In this document: piece after piece, positions 9,642-13,695 of the stretch
How positions within the stretch are numbered: the first letter of the stretch is position 1
Layout of the letters: each line of letters begins with the position of its first letter
Source of the DNA: Bacteroides sp.
GTDB lineage: Bacteria > Bacteroidota > Bacteroidia > Bacteroidales > Bacteroidaceae
DNA: 13,695 bases
Direction: 5' to 3'
NCBI GenBank assembly: GCA_021204375.1
Contig: JAJPZL010000360.1
Location: 1 to 13,695, forward strand
The notes under the pieces: generated by a model
Told to the model about the DNA's origin: nothing
Database searches by the model: none
The model's input: the letters and a program-made list of their open reading frames with translations, nothing else
Made by a program: the position numbers and the translations under genes

Positions 9642-11957
9642 AATCCTACTTTTGATGGTCTGTACTCTTTCTGTGAGTAGTACATTCTCACAGAAACCTT
9701 TAATTGATTATGTGAATCCAATGGTGGGAACGCAGAGCATGGGGCATACCTTTCCCGGTGCCTGCTCCCCCTTCGGATTGGTACAACTCAGTCCTGATAC
9801 CGAGATGATCCCCCATAACATCCATGGAGTATACCAAAAGGATGCTTATCGCTACTGTGCCGGGTATCAGTACGAAGACCCTACTATAGTCGGTTTCAGT
9901 CATACCCACCTGAACGGTACCGGTCACTCCGACCTGAGAGATATTCTGGTAATGCCCATGACCAGAGAAGTAAAACTGGATATGGGAACAGCTGATGATC
10001 CGGGAAGCGGATACCGCTCCCGTTTCAATCACCATACCGAACAGGCAGAACCCGGTTATTACACTGTTATGCTGGACGATTATAACGTAAAAGCCGAACT
10101 CACTGCTACCGAGCGTACCGGCGTACACCGATATACCTTCCCCCAAGGAAAAGGAAGTATTGTACTCGATCTTACCTACGGTATCTATAACTACGAAGGA
10201 AAAGTGATCATGGCTAACCTGCGAGTAGAAGATCCCTATACCCTGACCGGATACCGCATTATCCGGGAATGGTCACGCATGAACTATACCCATTTTGCCG
10301 TAAAGTTCTCCAAACCCATTCAGAACTATGGTTGCCGGAACGAGGAAAAACCCGGATACGTAGGCTGGTGGAGGAAATTTAACATGGAAGATAACTTTCC
10401 GGAGATGTTTGGTACCCGGCTTACCGCCTTTTTCGATTTCGATTTTGAAGACGGAGAGCCGCTGGAGATCAAAGTAGCTCTCTCACCAGTGGATACCCTG
10501 GGAGCAGCCAATAATCTCGCTGTAGAGACCGGAGAAAAGAACTTCGACCAGCTTCGCCGGGAGGTACAGCAAAAGTGGGAAAAAGAGCTCAGTGTAGTCC
10601 GTATCAACGATACCGAAGAGAAGATGAAAGTATTCTATACTGCCCTCTATCGTACCCTGATCAATCCCTCCGTTTACCAGGATGCAGACGGACGCTACCG
10701 CGGAGTAGACCACAATATCCATACCGCAGGCAGCGGAGAAACCAATTATACCGTATTCTCCGTCTGGGATACCTACCGGGCACAACATCCCCTGATGAAC
10801 CTGATCAAAAGATCCTATAGCAAACAGTTTGTAAATTCCATGCTGAACCATTACCGGCAAAGCGTACACGGTGCACTCCCGGTATGGTCTCACATGGGGA
10901 ATGAGAACTGGTGTATGATCGGTTACCACGGCGTTTCCGTTGTCTCCGATGTCGTTATCAAGGGGCTTGATATCAATAAAGAACTGGCTTTACAAGCCTG
11001 TATCAGCAGTGCCAATGTACCTTACTACGATGCTACCGGCGAATATATCAGGTATGGATATGTACCCTCTGATTTCAGTGGCGTATCTGCCTCCGTAACC
11101 ATGGAGTACTCCTACGACGACTGGACGGTAGCTGCACTGGCAGAACACCTCGGAAAACCCGGAGTAGCCAAAGAGTACCTGAAACGTGCCGAAAGTTACC
11201 GCAATGTATTCGATCCTTCCATCCACTTTGCCCGTCCTAAGGATAAGAACGGGAAGTTCAAGGAAAATTTTGACTTGCTGGATACCCATAACCAGGGCTT
11301 TATAGAAGGTAACTCCTGGAACTACTCCTTCTACGTACCCCACGATGTGAACGGCCTGATCGAAGAGATGGGAGGCGAAAATAATTTGTCCGTCGTCTCG
11401 ATTCACTCTTCACCATGCACCTGCCGGAAAATATTATGCCGATAACGAAGATATTACCGAAGAGGGGTTGATGGGCAACTATGTACACGGTAACGAACCA
11501 AGTTACCATGTACCCTATCTCTACGCATGGACTAATGAACCCTGGAAAGGACAATACCGCCTTATCGAAATTATGACCCGTATGTACAAGAACAAAACCC
11601 GACGGGCTCTGCGGGAACGACGATTGCGGACAAATGTCAGCCTGGTATGTCTTCTCTACGCTCGGGTTCTATCCTGTATGTCCCGGTTCTGACCAGTATG
11701 TGATCGGGGTGCCCTACGCCAGAGAGATGATACTCAACCTGGAGAATGGAAACACTTTCCATATTACAGCCAAAGGCCCGTCCGCCCGGAATGTATACAT
11801 CCAGTCCGTAAAACTCAATGGCAAACCCTATGAGAAAGCCTATCTCACACACGCTGATATTATGGATGGAGGAGAACTCGAATTTGTTATGTCCTCCCGT
11901 CCCAATAAAAAGAGAATATTCACCAAAGAACAACAACCCTATTCATTAACCCGTTGA
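9625..11957 (+). pseudogene. GH92 alpha-mannosidase-family protein 3, three frameshifts near the C-terminus
   Basis: The ATG at 9625 starts a signal peptide (MVKIDRILLLMVCTLSVSST, cleavage probably before Gln-Lys), then LIDYVNPMVGT and GHTFPGACSPFGLVQLSPDT. About 590 codons are clean, including GNENWCMIGYHGVSV with Glu427, YSYDDWTVAALAEHLGKP and EGNSWNYSFYVPHDVNG. Three single-base indels then fall within about 215 bases. One base is missing at about 11380-11387 (restores GGENKFVRRLDSLFTMHLPE). One A is missing in the run 11427-11431 (restores PEKYYADNEDITEEG). One A is extra in the run 11594-11597 (restores NKPDGLCGNDDCGQMSAWY). The repaired protein is 777 residues and ends at TGA 11955-11957. 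The first break truncates the protein before the GNDDCGQ motif, so the product as written would be inactive. The next gene starts 2 bases after the stop. Confidence 0.9.
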
Positions 11958-11959
11958 AG

Positions 11960-13648
11960 ATGAAAAAGCTAACCCTTATTTTCTTTGCTCTGCTTCTCCT
12001 TCTCTCTGTTTCCGCTCAGAAGTGGGAAACTCCCGACTGGAGTACTTTCTCCTATCCCGTAATTGATTTTATCAACAAAGCGGAACATACCGAAGGATGG
12101 AAGATCTACAAACGTATTGTTCCCAATCCGGAAGAGTTTATTCAGCAACACGCTATCTGGGTAGCCCAGACCCTTTACTGGACTCCTCAGGACTCTATGC
12201 CCGCAGTCAAAAAGATCGAGTATTCTTTTGAAGATGTCGAAGGGATCTCAGCCAAAGGCGGAGCACCTCCCGTAGTCCATATCTTTTACAGTTCCCGCTG
12301 GGTAAAGCACTCAGAGAATACAATGGGCGACGATAAAGTGCTCTATGAGACCCGTGGCGTACTTTACCACGAACTTACCCATGCTTATCGGTTGGAGCCA
12401 CAGGGTATCGGAGGCTATGTTCCCGGAACCGAATACTGGGCCTTTATTGAAGGAATGGCCGATGCCGTACGGTATCACAACGGATTCTTCCCGGTAGAGA
12501 GCCGCAAACCCGGCGGTCATTGGCTCGACGGTTACCGTACCACCGGCTTCTTCCTGCAATGGCTTACCGGCAAAGACCCCGATTTCCTCCGTAAGTTTAA
12601 CCGGACTGCCATTGAGATCATCCACTGGAGTTTCGATAAAGTCATGCAATCTATTTTCGGCAACGAAATTACCACCAATACCCTCTGGAAAGAGTATCAG
12701 GATTTCCTCACTTTCGACCCCACTGCCAACCCGCAGATGTCAGGTAACCCCGCTTTCCCGGGATGGTATGCCGATCCGGAAGGAATGATCTATGACGACA
12801 CCTACTATATTTTCCCCACTACCAGCGACGTGTACGAAAAACAGACCTTCTTTGACTGTTTCTTTTCCAAAGACCTGGTACATTGGGAAAAACACCACCG
12901 TATCCTTGATAACAACGAAGTAAAATGGGTCCATAAAACCATGTGGGCCCCCTCTATCATCCGTAAAGATGGTAAGTACTACTTCTTTTTTGGTGCCAAC
13001 GATATCCAGAATGAGGATGAACTGGGTGGGATTGGTGTAGCAGTAGCCGATCGTCCCGAAGGTCCCTATAAAGATCTCTTAGGCAAACCCCTGATCAATA
13101 AGATCGTCAACAGGGCCCAACCCATTGACCAGTTCGTATTCCGCGATAAGGACGGGACCCACTATATGTATTACGGTGGCTGGGGACGTTGCAATGTAGT
13201 CAAACTCAACGACGACTTTACCGGCCTGGTTCCTTTCGAAGATTGGGAAATATACTGGGAAGTAACTCCCGAAGGCTATACAGAAGGACCCTTTATGTTT
13301 ATCCGTAACGGTAAATATTACTTTATGTGGAGCGAAGGCGGCTGGGGGTTACCCAACTACTCAGTAGGGTATGCCATTGCCGATTCTCCTTTCGGTCCCT
13401 TTAAACGGGTTGGAAAGATCCTGGAACAAGATCCGGAGGTAGCTACCAGTGCCGGACACCACTCCCTGATGAATGTTCCCGGTACCGACGAGTATTACAT
13501 TGTATACCACCGTCGTCCTTTGCCGTTCAGCAACATGCGCGATGCCCGGATGACCTGCATTGAAAAACTGACTTTCGATGAAAAAGGATTTATCAACCCG
13601 GTGAAAATAACTTTTGCAGGTGTTCCCGCACGTCCTATTAAAAAATAA
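11960..13648 (+). CDS. Secreted two-domain protein: basic secretory protein (BSP, HExxH) fused to GH43 glycosidase
   Basis: An intact 563-residue protein. The ATG at 11960 is preferred to an in-frame TTG six bases earlier because it begins MKKLTLIFFALLLLLSVSAQ, a clean signal peptide cleaved before Gln. Residues about 20-250 match the BSP family (PF04450-type): SYPVIDFINKAE, GGAPPVVHIFYSSRWV, and YHELTHAYRLEPQGIGGY with HELTH at 137-141, then FIEGMADAVRY with Glu164/Asp168. This is the pattern of a zinc metallopeptidase, though activity of bacterial BSPs is little tested. After a short linker (DPTANPQMSG), residues about 262-560 form a GH43 five-bladed propeller. The predicted base is Asp272 in GWYADPEG, the pKa modulator is Asp390 in QPIDQFVF, the acid is Glu442 in YTEGPF, and GHHSLMN is the usual GH43 histidine segment. 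The GH43 sugar specificity cannot be assigned. All predicted active residues of both domains are present, in contrast to the damaged genes upstream. Confidence 0.88.
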   Translation: MKKLTLIFFALLLLLSVSAQKWETPDWSTFSYPVIDFINKAEHTEGWKIYKRIVPNPEEFIQQHAIWVAQTLYWTPQDSMPAVKKIEYSFEDVEGISAKGGAPPVVHIFYSSRWVKHSENTMGDDKVLYETRGVLYHELTHAYRLEPQGIGGYVPGTEYWAFIEGMADAVRYHNGFFPVESRKPGGHWLDGYRTTGFFLQWLTGKDPDFLRKFNRTAIEIIHWSFDKVMQSIFGNEITTNTLWKEYQDFLTFDPTANPQMSGNPAFPGWYADPEGMIYDDTYYIFPTTSDVYEKQTFFDCFFSKDLVHWEKHHRILDNNEVKWVHKTMWAPSIIRKDGKYYFFFGANDIQNEDELGGIGVAVADRPEGPYKDLLGKPLINKIVNRAQPIDQFVFRDKDGTHYMYYGGWGRCNVVKLNDDFTGLVPFEDWEIYWEVTPEGYTEGPFMFIRNGKYYFMWSEGGWGLPNYSVGYAIADSPFGPFKRVGKILEQDPEVATSAGHHSLMNVPGTDEYYIVYHRRPLPFSNMRDARMTCIEKLTFDEKGFINPVKITFAGVPARPIKK

Positions 13649-13695
13649 TAAAAAAGAAAAACGTAAAGCGCTATAAAACAATAAAAATAGGTAAT
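13649..13695. other. A-rich 3' end of window
   Basis: A second TAA follows the stop of the BSP-GH43 gene directly. The remaining 47 bases are A-rich. I see no gene, hairpin terminator or promoter in them. Confidence 0.6.

Noticed and set aside
1..13695. tRNA, rRNA, CRISPR arrays, insertion sequences
   Set aside because: No cloverleaf, repeat-spacer pattern, transposase motif or terminal inverted repeats were seen; the window is almost fully covered by PUL genes.

Overview
The window is a polysaccharide utilisation locus (PUL) from a Bacteroidales bacterium (Bacteroides/Parabacteroides-like). The evidence is a SusC/SusD pair, several secreted or lipidated glycosidases in one orientation, tight gene spacing, and A-rich rather than Shine-Dalgarno-rich start contexts. 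The genus cannot be fixed from sequence alone. Every supported gene is on the + strand.

Layout: 2-874, the C-terminal part of a SusC-like TonB-dependent receptor (5' end outside the window); 886-2827, a SusD-like lipoprotein with one frameshift; 2828-2953, the only sizeable intergenic gap, holding a 14-bp-stem hairpin that looks like a terminator or attenuator; 2954-4993, a lipoprotein of the glutaminase A/DUF4964-DUF5127-DUF4965-DUF1793 family with one in-frame TGA; 4996-7286, 7300-9641 and 9625-11957, three consecutive, diverged GH92 alpha-mannosidase-family genes, each broken; 11960-13648, an intact 563-residue protein joining a basic secretory protein (BSP) HExxH domain to a GH43 glycosidase domain. 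The last 47 bases are A-rich and show no gene.

How it would work if intact: SusD captures an oligosaccharide at the surface and SusC imports it, while GH92 exo-mannosidases trim alpha-mannosides. GH43 would remove another sugar (often arabinofuranose, xylose or galactose). The BSP domain, a predicted metallopeptidase, may open the protein part of a glycoprotein. The simplest substrate reading is a mannose-rich glycoprotein or glycan, but this is inference.

The striking feature is damage. Five consecutive genes from SusD to the third GH92 carry six in-frame stops (four TAG, two TGA, no TAA) and six frameshifts. The conserved protein sequence resumes at once after every lesion, while the BSP-GH43 gene and the visible SusC part are clean. 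Either the locus decayed very recently or the consensus contains errors; reads are needed to decide. The unusual BSP-GH43 fusion and a first GH92 that lacks the conserved GNE glutamate are the other points worth a second look.
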